Below, in pieces: positions 16,893 through 25,980 of a stretch of DNA of 35,703 nt (positions are counted from its first letter, which is position 1; the number at the start of each line of letters is the position of its first letter). Origin of the DNA: an uncultured Acidimicrobiales bacterium (GTDB taxonomy: Bacteria > Actinomycetota > Acidimicrobiia > Acidimicrobiales > SZUA-35); NCBI GenBank assembly GCA_937922045.1, contig CAKZXA010000016.1:1-35703 (forward strand), given 5' to 3'. The translations under genes were made by a program, and so were the position numbers. The notes below the pieces were generated by a model. The model was not told the DNA's origin, did no database searches, and saw only the letters and a list, made by a program, of their open reading frames with translations.

Positions 16893-19800
16893 CTACGACG
16901 TCAGTGCAAACTGCACCAGCGTGATACGGCGATCGGCGAGCATCAGACCGCGACCGGGCACCATCGCTAGACCGGGGTGCCATGGCGGTGCCGCGTCGAA
17001 GACATCGTGGGCGTCGCGAGCGGCGGTCGGGGCGAGGAGCACCTGCGTCCGGGCCTTCTTGGCCTGCTGAAGGCTTTGATCAGCGATGTAGGCGTTGGCA
17101 GCCAGCGTAGGCCCGGCGACCGCCCAGCGGACCACTCGCAGGGCCTGAGCCAGAGCTTGCTCGACCTCGATCCGTCCGTCGATCAACCGATCGATGTCGT
17201 CCACGAGGAGAAGCCGCACCATGTCAGCCGCGCCTGGCCCCGACGCTGCCTCGCCAACAGCCACCAACTCGTTGAGCATCGTGACCATCTGACCACCGTC
17301 GCCCACCACTTTGCGGTGGGCGCCGTCGAAGGTGTTCAGCGGCGACGAAAGCGAAGCGGCCAGCCATACCTCGCCGCCAGCGTCGGCCACCCGCCGCCCG
17401 ATGGCGGCAAGCAGCGTGGATCGACCGGTCCGAGGATCACCCTGGACATAGACATCGTCGAAGGTCAGATCGAGGGTCACAGGGGCCAAGGTCAGATCGG
17501 CGAGCGCCAGTACCGGCGCCCACGGCTGGCCTTCGTCCTGGATCATGCCTAACTCGATGGTCGCCGGGAGCGGCGAGGTGCGCAGGCCCTCGCTGATCTC
17601 ACCCAAGAGGCTCGGCGCCAGTTTGGCCACCAGCTCGCGCTCAGCCTGCTCTCCTCCGTCGGTGAGCCGCGCCACCTGGATGGTGGCATTGGTGACGTCA
17701 GCCCCCGACCACAACCCTTGACCGGGAGCAAGATCCAAATCGGCTGCCAGCTGTGAGCCGACGCCCGCGTCCAGATAGTCGCTGCTGTCGGATTGCCGCA
17801 GCAAGATCCGTTCGGTGAAGGCCGCCGACAAGGCCATGCGTAAGCCAGCTCGCCGGTAGGCGGTAGCGACGGTAAGGATGCCGCTGTGGCGGCCGTTGGC
17901 CACGATTTCGACCAGCCGGTCGTAGTAGGGCAGGAGGCCGGATGCGTGAGAACTTTGTTCGAGGGCCTGGATCAGGTTGTCGAGCCCGTCGATGATCAGG
18001 AGGATCGTCGAGTCTCCTGCAGCGGTCGCCTCTTCCGAGCGCGAACGTCGCCGATCGAATTCGTTCCCGAGGACCGAGATCACCCGGGTAACCGCCTCGA
18101 TCTCATCCCCTGCCGCTACGGCCGCGCACTGGGGAAGGTCGGCCAGGATCGACATCTGCCGAGAACCGAAGTCCAGTCCGACGATGTCGAGGCCGCCACC
18201 GCCGGCGACCGAGTCGTCGAGAGCGGCTGCGACAGCCAAGGTTCGCAAGGTTGAGGATTTGCCCGAGCCGGGTGCTCCGAGCACCAGCAAGCCACCAGCC
18301 CGGCCTAGATTCACCACCGCCGGGTATTGATCTTGCGCTTCGGGTTCATCCACAAAGCCGATCACGAACTCCGAGCCGACTCGCCGGCCGGTGGTTGAGC
18401 GCTCATCGGCCTGGGCTAGAGCGTCACCCAGCAAGACCACATCGGGAAGCGCCTCAACCCAGGGGGCAGGGCCTTGAGAGAAACCGCCGACATCGGCCGC
18501 GTGAGCGATTGCGGCGAGCAGCGTTTCGAGCTGGGTCGAAGTGTCTTCAGACCCAAGGGCCGCATGAAGCTGAGCCGCCTCATCATGCTGGGATACCTCG
18601 CCCTTGAGGCGCCTCTCGGCGTGTTCGTCGGCGCTGGTTGCTGGCCGGTGGCCAAAGGGTTCGACGATGACTGGATGAGTTCCGGAACCGACAAGAAGAG
18701 GGGCTCCCGACCAGGCTGCCTGGAACGCTGAGAGACGCCCATCACCGCGAGCGATATAGCCCCGCCCCTTCAACGGGCCGGGGATGGTGGCTGCGTCGCC
18801 CGAGCCGATGATGGCCCGCGATTCACCATCATCCAGCATTCGTAGAGCGACCCTCAGGTTCGTGTTGGCCTTGATGTTGTCGTTCACCACACCCGAGGGG
18901 CGTTGGGTGGCCAACAGGAGATGAATGCCGAGGCTGCGGCCGCGTTGGGCAACATCGACAACTCCGTCGACAAAGCCGGGTACCTCGTTGACGAGCGTGG
19001 CGAACTCATCGATGACGATCACCAAGGATGGAGCGACATCGGCCGCGCCAGAGGCCCGCAGTTCTGCCATGTCCTTGGCCCGCCCCGACAACAACGTCAT
19101 ACGACGGTTCAGCTCAGCCCTTAGCGAGGTGAGCGCTCGATTGGCCAGCGCAGCATCGAGGTTGGTGACACAGCCAGCGGTGTGCGGGCATGCGGCAAAG
19201 ACCTCGCTGGAGGCGCCTCCCTTGTAGTCGATAAACAGGAAGTTCAGTTTGTCGGGCGGATGCAGGGCCATCATCGAAGCCACCATCGACATCAACAGCT
19301 CGCTCTTGCCCGCACCGCTCGTGCCACCGATGAGGCCATGGGGGCCATGCTCGACCAGGTCAACGATCAGAGCTCCGTGTTCGGTCACGCCAACGGGAGC
19401 GGCCAGGCTGGAGCCCGCCCCCTTGCTCTGCTGCCACTGTTGCGCCACCCATGCGGCGTCGACCCCAGCAATGCCTAGCGATCCGAACAAAGGAACAGAG
19501 GTGGGAATGGCGGTGGCAGCGTCGGCGGAGGAGGCATCGCGCAAAGGAGCGAGAGCCCGGGCTGTGAGCGCAGCCCGCTCGGCTGGAAGGTGTTCGACGA
19601 CGAAGGTCGCGTCGGGGCGCTCGGGGTCGGTGTAAACAATTGATGAGGCGGAGGATTCGACCGGTGACCGAGCATCGACCACCGCTCCGGCCTGGCGAGG
19701 CACCCGGGGCAATTCCTCAGACACCCACACCACCGAGATGCCAGCCGCTGGCGCCATATCGAGAAGCCGAGAGACGGCGGGAGCATCGAGGCCAAGAGCA

Positions 19801-21335
19801 TTGTCCAAGATGAGCAGAAGCCAGGGGAACTGGATCGGCGATGGCTGGATCTGAAGGCGACGTTCAGCTTCCAACAGGGCTGCCCCGATGAGGGCGTCGC
19901 CTTCTGCGCCATTCTCGACCAGATGCTGGCCCTCAAGGGGTGAGGCTCCCGATCGGGTGTGGGGTAACCATTTCATCCAACCGGTCAAACCGCGCCCTGG
20001 CCCCACCCCCGCCGCCACGATCAGATCCTCCGGGCTATGCCAGCAGCATGCCTGCACCACCAGCGAGGCGACGAGGGGCGTCGTGTTGGTTTCGCGACCG
20101 ACGACCCCCAGGGTGCCAAGGTCAGCGAGATCGGCGGTGACCGGCACATCGATGAGCTCATCGACCGACGGCAGCTGGCGCTCCATCTGATACCGGTACT
20201 CGTCGTCGCCGCCGGCTGGCACATGAAGCTGGGTCGTTGGCAGGATCGTTCCCAAACCGAGCCGAAGTTGGAGAAAATCCTGGGCGCTACGAGGCCGCAC
20301 CCAGAGCTCAGGCGATCCCGATGCAGCTCGACGATGAAGCTCCACCAGATCCGGGGCTGCTTCAAAGCGGCGTCGACGCTCCTCGACCAAGGCTGCGGTG
20401 AGAGCGGCGCTAGCCTCCACTAGTTCACGGTTGAAACGATCGACGGTGGCCGAGAACGCATCCCCGAAGCGGCGCTTGTTTTCGAGGAACGAAGCAATGG
20501 CCATGATCGGCGAGAACAAGCCGAACAGCAGATACTGGGGCGAGTCGAGCACAACGGCGAGGCCAACCGCTACGACCAAGGGGGCAAGTGCCGCCAGATA
20601 CGTAAAGCGGGGCCGTTCGGGGTTGGTGGGAACGGCGCTGAAGGGCCGTACGTTCACCTCCTCGACCGGTTTCGGGAAGTAGGGGGCACGGTGGAAGGGC
20701 AACCAGCCATGAACGTCGGGGATGGTGGCCCTCGCCGCGGGGCTAGCCCTCAGGCCAAAGGCAGTGGAACCGGTGGTGAGGCTGGTTCCAACCGCCATCC
20801 GCTCCCTGCCGAGAAGGGTTCGCCCATCGAGCCGCACCTGCCCGATAGCTTCGGTGGCCGGTTCAACCCACACGTCGCCCGCTTCATCTCGCCAGACCAT
20901 CAGCTGCTGGCGACCCATCTTTGGATCGACCAGGTCGAGGTCGCAGGTGGCGTCTCGCCCCGCGACGATGCTCGACGTTCCGAGCAAAGCGCTACGGCCG
21001 ATGTCGGGGCCAGCCACCACCGTGAGCAGCATCGAAGAAGGGGTCGTCACCACCATGGCGCTTGGTTCCTTTTGGAGGCCGTCACCGTTGGCTACGGCGA
21101 GGCTCTCCCCCGATACCAGGCCAGCCGCCGCTGGGCTCGACGCGGCATCGAGCAACCCGTCGGCCCGGGCCAGCGTGAGATTCGACCCCGGGTCGAGGCC
21201 AAGATGCGCGGCTACTGCCTCGGCCATCTCCCCAACGGTGTGGTCAGGTTCGACCGTGACCACAAGATCATCGGCGAGCGAACCGGCGTGACCGTCCACT
21301 CGTTTCTCGAAATGTAAGAGATACTCCACCGCCAC
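16893..21335 (-). CDS. FHA-domain FtsK/SpoIIIE ATPase, type VII secretion EccC/EssC-like
   Basis: At 1480 residues, this matches the motor ATPase of type VII (ESX/WXG100) secretion. In order: an N-terminal ubiquitin-like region (about 1-85), an FHA-like domain (about 103-195, with SIVAGRDATCDLDL), two adjacent membrane helices (about 244-286), then three ATPase domains. D1 has a full P-loop GGTSGAGKS (about 670) and Walker B LVIVIDE (about 772); D2 has GAPGSGKS (about 1020) and LLIIDG (about 1112); D3 has a degenerate GDPRTGRS (Lys to Arg, about 1299). Fused FHA and three ATPases resemble EssC of Bacillota more than the split EccCa/EccCb. No WXG100, EccB, EccD or YukD gene is in the window, so partners must lie elsewhere. 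GTG start; an in-frame GTG 6 nt later is possible. Confidence 0.85.
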   Translation of the reverse strand: MAVEYLLHFEKRVDGHAGSLADDLVVTVEPDHTVGEMAEAVAAHLGLDPGSNLTLARADGLLDAASSPAAAGLVSGESLAVANGDGLQKEPSAMVVTTPSSMLLTVVAGPDIGRSALLGTSSIVAGRDATCDLDLVDPKMGRQQLMVWRDEAGDVWVEPATEAIGQVRLDGRTLLGRERMAVGTSLTTGSTAFGLRASPAARATIPDVHGWLPFHRAPYFPKPVEEVNVRPFSAVPTNPERPRFTYLAALAPLVVAVGLAVVLDSPQYLLFGLFSPIMAIASFLENKRRFGDAFSATVDRFNRELVEASAALTAALVEERRRRFEAAPDLVELHRRAASGSPELWVRPRSAQDFLQLRLGLGTILPTTQLHVPAGGDDEYRYQMERQLPSVDELIDVPVTADLADLGTLGVVGRETNTTPLVASLVVQACCWHSPEDLIVAAGVGPGRGLTGWMKWLPHTRSGASPLEGQHLVENGAEGDALIGAALLEAERRLQIQPSPIQFPWLLLILDNALGLDAPAVSRLLDMAPAAGISVVWVSEELPRVPRQAGAVVDARSPVESSASSIVYTDPERPDATFVVEHLPAERAALTARALAPLRDASSADAATAIPTSVPLFGSLGIAGVDAAWVAQQWQQSKGAGSSLAAPVGVTEHGALIVDLVEHGPHGLIGGTSGAGKSELLMSMVASMMALHPPDKLNFLFIDYKGGASSEVFAACPHTAGCVTNLDAALANRALTSLRAELNRRMTLLSGRAKDMAELRASGAADVAPSLVIVIDEFATLVNEVPGFVDGVVDVAQRGRSLGIHLLLATQRPSGVVNDNIKANTNLRVALRMLDDGESRAIIGSGDAATIPGPLKGRGYIARGDGRLSAFQAAWSGAPLLVGSGTHPVIVEPFGHRPATSADEHAERRLKGEVSQHDEAAQLHAALGSEDTSTQLETLLAAIAHAADVGGFSQGPAPWVEALPDVVLLGDALAQADERSTTGRRVGSEFVIGFVDEPEAQDQYPAVVNLGRAGGLLVLGAPGSGKSSTLRTLAVAAALDDSVAGGGGLDIVGLDFGSRQMSILADLPQCAAVAAGDEIEAVTRVISVLGNEFDRRRSRSEEATAAGDSTILLIIDGLDNLIQALEQSSHASGLLPYYDRLVEIVANGRHSGILTVATAYRRAGLRMALSAAFTERILLRQSDSSDYLDAGVGSQLAADLDLAPGQGLWSGADVTNATIQVARLTDGGEQAERELVAKLAPSLLGEISEGLRTSPLPATIELGMIQDEGQPWAPVLALADLTLAPVTLDLTFDDVYVQGDPRTGRSTLLAAIGRRVADAGGEVWLAASLSSPLNTFDGAHRKVVGDGGQMVTMLNELVAVGEAASGPGAADMVRLLLVDDIDRLIDGRIEVEQALAQALRVVRWAVAGPTLAANAYIADQSLQQAKKARTQVLLAPTAARDAHDVFDAAPPWHPGLAMVPGRGLMLADRRITLVQFALTS

Positions 21336-21441
21336 CCCGCAAAAACGCTACCAACGAGGCCGTTCCAGCCCAAAATGTGACGCAAGCCCCCGTGACAAGA
21401 GTCCGGTTCGAGCGTATCGTCTGGCCTTACCTCCAACCGAC

Positions 21442-21469
21442 TTGTGGTAGGAGTGCCTGAAGGTAATAG
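21442..21469 (+). promoter_or_regulatory. Possible promoter of the selenoprotein gene
   Basis: TTGTGG (21442-21447) and TAATAG (21464-21469) are separated by 16 nt and lie about 40 nt upstream of the ATG at 21512, in the short divergent gap with the FtsK-like gene. An AGGAG ribosome site follows about 11 nt before the ATG. Motif-based only. Confidence 0.35.
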
Positions 21470-21511
21470 GCTCGCAAGAGGCCCGCACATGCCGCAGGAG
21501 CAGGCGCCACC

Positions 21512-22489
21512 ATGACCTCCGCAATCATCCAACCGAGAGCCGACGTTCAAGCCATCGTGGCCCAAACCGTCGCCGGACTCGCCCAGCCTGGTTCGTTCTT
21601 TACCGGTGCTGAACGGGTTGCCCTGGCCGAAACAGCCCGACTGGCCCTTGGACGCGGCCTCCAACTCGATTCGATTCCCGAGCCCTTTGACGAGGCCACC
21701 CGGCTGGTGAGTGCCGACGCCGCGAGCATTCGCCGTGAGCTCGTCGAACACTGGGCGATCGCCGACCTCGACCGGCTTTCCTACGTCGAACTCGTCTCGG
21801 TCGTAGCCCGCCTCAGCGCCGCCGACGCTTACAACTATGGGCTCGGGTTGGCCCTCATCGATCTTCCGGCGAAGGCGTCGTCCCAGCCGAGCTCAGTAGA
21901 TGCGCACCCCGAGGCCGCCATTCACAATTCATGGGTCCCGACGGTTGGTTCTGCCAGTGCGGTAAATGCCCTGTCTGCGGTGCCAGCCGAGGCCTCGGCT
22001 GTGCGAGAAATGCACACCTTCCTGTACTTGCCTTACGAACATGTTGGTGATCTGTCGAAATCGGGTAGTGGGCCTCTTACCCGTCCCCAGATGGAGTTGG
22101 TAGCGGCTCGTACTTCGTACCTCAACGAGTGCTTCTATTGACTGTTCGCCCATGGCTGGATGCTCCGTGCGAGCGCCGAACAACAAGCTCTAACGGTCGA
22201 CCTGTTGGCCGCTCGCGATCCTTTTGTCGCTGCGGGACTCGAACACGACTCGATCATCCTTGCCTTCGTCGACGCCATCGTGCTTCGCGACGACGACGAA
22301 CTGGAGCTCGCCCGTGAGCAGCTGGTAGACACCGCCGGCGCTGAGGTGGTGGAAGCGGTGGCAGCTATCACCGCAAACTTTGAGATGATGAACCGCATTC
22401 TGGACGCCACCGGAGTGCCGGTCGCGGCCCGGTATGCCACGGTTGGCGAAACACTTGGCCTCTCCATACCAGCCCATCTGCGGGCCTGA
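21512..22489 (+). CDS. AhpD-like peroxidase-fold selenoprotein (in-frame TGA read as Sec)
   Basis: Two open frames, 21512-22141 and from 22142 on, are in the same frame and separated only by TGA (22139-22141). Read through, they form one 325-residue protein. The TGA falls in Asn-Glu-Cys207-Phe-Tyr-TGA210-Leu-Phe-Ala-His214, exactly matching the AhpD active-site pattern CxxCxxxH with the second Cys replaced. Both sides look like one alkylhydroperoxidase/carboxymuconolactone-decarboxylase-type protein: RTSYLNEC before, HGWMLRASAEQQ with an Ala-rich helix and an ATVGETLGL C-terminus after. AhpD-like selenoproteins are known. Likely role: selenol-dependent peroxide or disulfide reduction. A GGDEF-like gene follows 60 nt downstream. 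A true stop or a frame-preserving nonsense mutation is the alternative; Sec machinery genes are not in the window. Confidence 0.82.
22143..22182 (+). promoter_or_regulatory. Candidate bacterial SECIS hairpin
   Basis: Immediately after the TGA, TGTTCG (22143-22148) pairs perfectly with CGAACA (22177-22182). Inside, an upper stem forms from GCTGGA (22155-22160) with TCCG and GC (22164-22170, one bulged T at 22168), closing a three-base loop TGC (22161-22163). A G in the first two loop positions and a loop about 19 nt from the TGA fit the published bacterial SECIS pattern. The structure was drawn by hand. Confidence 0.55.
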
Positions 22490-22549
22490 GCATCGCTGTT
22501 TCTGTAACGGCGCTAAGGCGAAACCAGAAGGCGTCCGATACCACTCGGC

Positions 22550-23083
22550 ATGACCCTGCCGTCATTGGAGCCTTCACAGTCGTTGCCCGCCGAACGCGAG
22601 GTGATGGCCCAAACAATTCAGCATCTGCTCGATACCACAGCCCCGACGGGCCCAACGGGGCTCCTGATGATCCATCTCGACGCGATCGATGCGGTAACGA
22701 TTCCGGTCGATGATCCCGGCGATCTCGGCGAACGTCTCCTAAAGGCTGCCTACAATCGCGTGACCTCCCTGCTCAAAGGGCCAGACCGCACGTTACGCGT
22801 CGGCCTCGACGAAATCGCCGTCATTCGCGCCGGGATGCAAGCGCCAGCCGAAGCAGAGGGACTTGCCTTGCATCTGAGCGAGGCGTTGAAGAAACCCTTC
22901 GAACTGGATGCGATTTCGGCCACCTGCCCGTTTGCCATCGGTGTGGCTGCCACCTTGCAGGGCGATGATGCTCGCGACCTGATCAGGTTCGCGGAGCACG
23001 CGCTCTCGAACGCCGTCGTACTCGGCCGAAACCAAATGGTGGCCTTCGACGACGCCGACCGCGAACTGCTCGCAGCCGACTGA
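22550..23083 (+). CDS. Degenerate GGDEF-domain protein
   Basis: A 177-residue protein that fits a single GGDEF domain with no sensor or membrane part. The signature loop reads R-V-G85-L-D-E-I89 instead of GGDEF, and the LxxFKxxND metal/substrate motif is replaced by a stretch around HLDAIDAVTIP. The typical ending of a GGDEF domain (ADxALxxAKxxGRNxxxxFD) is visible as AEHALSNAVVLGRNQMVAFDD. Loss of the second Gly and the Phe suggests no diguanylate cyclase activity; it could bind GTP or c-di-GMP, or act by protein contact. It lies 60 nt after the selenoprotein gene in the same direction and ends 9 nt from the convergent lysS. Confidence 0.75.
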   Translation: MTLPSLEPSQSLPAEREVMAQTIQHLLDTTAPTGPTGLLMIHLDAIDAVTIPVDDPGDLGERLLKAAYNRVTSLLKGPDRTLRVGLDEIAVIRAGMQAPAEAEGLALHLSEALKKPFELDAISATCPFAIGVAATLQGDDARDLIRFAEHALSNAVVLGRNQMVAFDDADRELLAAD

Positions 23084-23092
23084 AGGCCTCGT

Positions 23093-24532
23093 CTAGTCGA
23101 ATACCTCACGCCTCAGCGTGGGGAATAGGATCACATCGCGAATGTTCTGGGTGTTGGTCAGCAACATGACGAGCCGGTCCATGCCGATGCCGAGGCCGCC
23201 CGTTGGTGGCAAGCCGTACTCCAAAGCGCGCAGGTAGTCTTCGTCGACCCCCATGGCCTCATCGTCGCCCGCCTCCTTCTGTCGAACCTGGTCCTCGAAC
23301 CGGGCTCGCTGCTCATCGGGGTCGATGAGCTCACTGAAGGCGTTGCACAATTCGCCTCGGGCCGCGAATGCTTCAAACCGTTCGGTGTAGCCAGGCTTGT
23401 CGCGATGGTCACGCGACAGGGGCGACACTTCCTTGGGGTATTCGGTTACGAAGATCGGCTGCCAGAGATCGTTTTCGACCGTGACCTCGAAGATCTCAAG
23501 GATCAACTTGCCCGGGCCGTAGCCATCCTTAACCTCAACGCCATGGGTGCGAGCGTGAGACCGCAAGGTTTCGAGATCGTCGTCGACACTGAGCGCAAGA
23601 CCGGTCTTTTCTTCGATCAGTTCGAGCATGGTGGCTCGTCGCCACGGCGCAGCGACCTCGATGACGCGCTCCGGGTTGCCGTCCTCGTCGATCGGCCCGT
23701 AGGGCACCGAGGTCGTCCCGAGAAGCTCCATCGCTAGATACGACACCAGCTCCTCCACCAGTTCCATGATGTCGTTGTAGTCGGCGTAGGCCTGGTACAG
23801 CTCCAGCATGGTGAACTCTGGATTGTGGCGAATACTGATGCCCTCGTTGCGAAAGACCCTGGCGATCTCAAAGACCCGCTCATAGCCGCCGGCCACCAGC
23901 CGCTTGAGGTAGAGCTCAGGCGCGATGCGGAGGAAGAACTCCTGATCGAGGGCGTTGTGGTGGGTGGTGAAAGGACGGGCCGCTGCGCCACCGGGAATGG
24001 GGTGAAAGACCGGGGTCTCCACCTCCATGAAGCTGCGATCCTCCAACCAGCGGCGGGTGAGTGACATGATCCGCGAACGCTGGGTGAGGGCCTGACGGCT
24101 TTCGGGCGTAACCCACAGATCCATGTACCGCTGACGAAAGCGCACCTCGGTGTCGGTGATGCCGTGATACTTATCGGGGAACGAACGACGGGCCTCGGCC
24201 AACATGACCCACTGTTCGACCTTGACCGATAGCTCGCCCTTGCGGGTCTTCATGACCTCGCCGGTGATGCCAACCCAATCGCCGAGCGACAGGCCACAGA
24301 AGTCGTCAAAATCAGGGGTGACCTTGGCTGGGGCGAAGAGCTGCACCCGCTCGGTTGAATCTTGAAGGGTGCCGAACGCCAGCTTGCCCTGAACCCGACG
24401 CAGCATCAGGCGACCGGCGACCGTTACTGTCTTGCCTGTTTCCTCACCAGCTTCGATCTGACCGAAATCGGCCTTGAGCTGGGCGGCCGTGGCATTTGGC
24501 TCAAAACGGTAGGGAATCTCGTTGCTGGTCAT
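23093..24532 (-). CDS. lysS: Lysyl-tRNA synthetase, class II
   Basis: Charges tRNA-Lys. About 479 residues with an N-terminal OB-fold anticodon-binding domain (about 35-130, TVTVAGRLMLRRVQGKLAFGTLQD) and a class II catalytic core. Motif 2 is RVFRNEGISIRHNPEFTMLE and motif 3 is GLGIGMDRLVMLLT. Length and motifs are normal. The ATG at 24532 (MTSNEIPY) is chosen since it clears the nadC stop at 24552 by 19 nt, with GGAACC upstream; a longer start would overlap nadC. It is probably transcribed with nadC. The convergent GGDEF-like gene ends 9 nt away. Confidence 0.97.
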   Translation of the reverse strand: MTSNEIPYRFEPNATAAQLKADFGQIEAGEETGKTVTVAGRLMLRRVQGKLAFGTLQDSTERVQLFAPAKVTPDFDDFCGLSLGDWVGITGEVMKTRKGELSVKVEQWVMLAEARRSFPDKYHGITDTEVRFRQRYMDLWVTPESRQALTQRSRIMSLTRRWLEDRSFMEVETPVFHPIPGGAAARPFTTHHNALDQEFFLRIAPELYLKRLVAGGYERVFEIARVFRNEGISIRHNPEFTMLELYQAYADYNDIMELVEELVSYLAMELLGTTSVPYGPIDEDGNPERVIEVAAPWRRATMLELIEEKTGLALSVDDDLETLRSHARTHGVEVKDGYGPGKLILEIFEVTVENDLWQPIFVTEYPKEVSPLSRDHRDKPGYTERFEAFAARGELCNAFSELIDPDEQRARFEDQVRQKEAGDDEAMGVDEDYLRALEYGLPPTGGLGIGMDRLVMLLTNTQNIRDVILFPTLRREVFD

Positions 24533-24551
24533 GGTGCAGGTTCCAGATGGA

Positions 24552-25478
24552 CTAGGTGTTGGGCACGACATCGAGACCGATGTCGAGGACAGGAGCCGAA
24601 TTCGTTATCGAACCGGACGAAACCAGATCGACGCCGGTGTCAGCGTAGGCATCAAGCGTTTCGATAGTGATACCACCGGAGGCTTCGAGTAGCGAACGCT
24701 TTATGCCGTGACCTTGTTCTTCGGACCAGGCGTGGGCCTTCGGAACAAGCTCTTTCAACTCGTCGGGGGTGAAGTTGTCGAGCAGGATGATGTCGGCCCC
24801 GGCTTCGAGGGCTTCGAACATCTGCTCTTCTCGGTCGGCTTCCACGTGCACGGTGCGACCCGGCCAACGCTTGCGAGCGAGGGCGACGGCGTCGGTGATG
24901 TTCGTGCCGATCAGGTGGTTGTCTTTGAGCATCAACCAGTCCGATAGGTTGCCGCGGTGGTTCGCCGCTCCGCCGGCCCGCACGGCAGCCTTCTGTAGAG
25001 AGCGATAGCCTGGCGTGGTTTTGCGGGTGTCCCAAACCGTGAGTCGGCCTGCTGCCAGCTCGACCCACTGTGCCGCATGGCTGGCCACCCCGGAGAGATG
25101 GCTGAGGAAATTGAGCGCCGTACGCTCAGCGGTGAGCAGGGTGGCGTAGGGTCCGGTGGCCACACCGATGACATCACCGGCTTCGACCCGATCACCGTCG
25201 ACCTTGGTCCAGCGAAGCTCCAATGAAGGATCGATGGCCGCAAAGGTTTCTTCCACACAAGCACAGCCAGCAATCACGCCTGAGTGGCGGGCGTTGAAGT
25301 GGGCGGTGGCCATCAAGGTTGGGTCGAGCAGGGACGAGGTGAGATCGCCAAACGGTGTCAGATCTTCCGCAAGCGCTCGTTCTACCAGGAAACGAATGTC
25401 AGCCCGGGGGGCGACGAGGTCGGTAGGGATGGTCTTGTTCTCAGTACTATCGGCGGTGTTCGGTTTTTGACTGGCCAC
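24552..25478 (-). CDS. nadC: Nicotinate-nucleotide pyrophosphorylase (carboxylating)
   Basis: Converts quinolinate and PRPP to nicotinate mononucleotide with CO2 release, in de novo NAD synthesis. The 308-residue protein shows the N-terminal EDLTPFGDLTS motif, the WDTRKTTPGYRSLQKAAVRAGG active-site region with Arg and Lys, NLSDWLMLKDNHL, HVEAD, and the phosphate-binding LLEASGGI loop. The first 20 residues are polar and poorly conserved. nadA and nadB, often adjacent in actinobacteria, are absent here. lysS follows 19 nt downstream. Divergent from the small membrane-protein gene at 25534. Confidence 0.95.
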   Translation of the reverse strand: MASQKPNTADSTENKTIPTDLVAPRADIRFLVERALAEDLTPFGDLTSSLLDPTLMATAHFNARHSGVIAGCACVEETFAAIDPSLELRWTKVDGDRVEAGDVIGVATGPYATLLTAERTALNFLSHLSGVASHAAQWVELAAGRLTVWDTRKTTPGYRSLQKAAVRAGGAANHRGNLSDWLMLKDNHLIGTNITDAVALARKRWPGRTVHVEADREEQMFEALEAGADIILLDNFTPDELKELVPKAHAWSEEQGHGIKRSLLEASGGITIETLDAYADTGVDLVSSGSITNSAPVLDIGLDVVPNT

Positions 25479-25533
25479 AGCACCGAGGATATGGCGAAGC
25501 GGTCACGAACTACACGGAGACTATGCTGAGACC

Positions 25534-25920
25534 ATGCGAAAGCTACTGGGCTTCCTGCTCGTGTTGTCCTTGGGTCTGAGCGTTGCAGCATCGGTCGGCG
25601 TGGAAGGCCTGACCGTCCCGTTTTCGCTGTCGACCTTCGCTCTTGCCTGCCTGTATGCCTTCCTGCTGCGTCAACGGCGCCAGGCCAAGGCTTTGCCCCG
25701 GATCGACACCTGGGAGGTTTGGAAACTTGCTGGCTGCGCCGCCCTGGCCTTCGGTGGCCTCGCGTCGTTGCTCTCCGGCGAGCCCACGTTTGGACCAGTC
25801 GGCGCTCTCTTCATCCCCTACGCGGCCTGGGACACTTGGAAACATCCCGTCGATCGCCGAGAGCAGGCGCACGAGGCCGCCGATCTCCCCAAAGGCCACG
25901 TCGAGGCGGTTGATCGGTGA
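25534..25920 (+). CDS. Small multi-pass membrane protein, unknown
   Basis: A 128-residue protein with three to four hydrophobic helices (about 4-24, 29-46, 65-83, 86-98), a basic loop RQRRQAK between the second and third (cytosolic by the positive-inside rule) and an acidic, hydrophilic tail of about 25 residues. I do not recognise a family. The ATG at 25534 begins MRKLLGFLLV, and the gene is divergent from nadC across 55 nt. The ACT-domain and oxygenase genes follow on the same strand; the 60-nt gap to the ACT gene does not prove an operon. Confidence 0.6.
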   Translation: MRKLLGFLLVLSLGLSVAASVGVEGLTVPFSLSTFALACLYAFLLRQRRQAKALPRIDTWEVWKLAGCAALAFGGLASLLSGEPTFGPVGALFIPYAAWDTWKHPVDRREQAHEAADLPKGHVEAVDR

Positions 25921-25980
25921 TGACTAACCAGCGCACGCGCTCCGGTTAGCGACCGGCGCTGGGACCCTACACTCGGGTCC

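Noticed and set aside
22139-22141. TGA as a genuine stop, giving two separate genes
   Set aside because: The downstream frame continues in phase, completes the AhpD motif across the TGA, and its first ATG (22160) would start inside the active-site helix.
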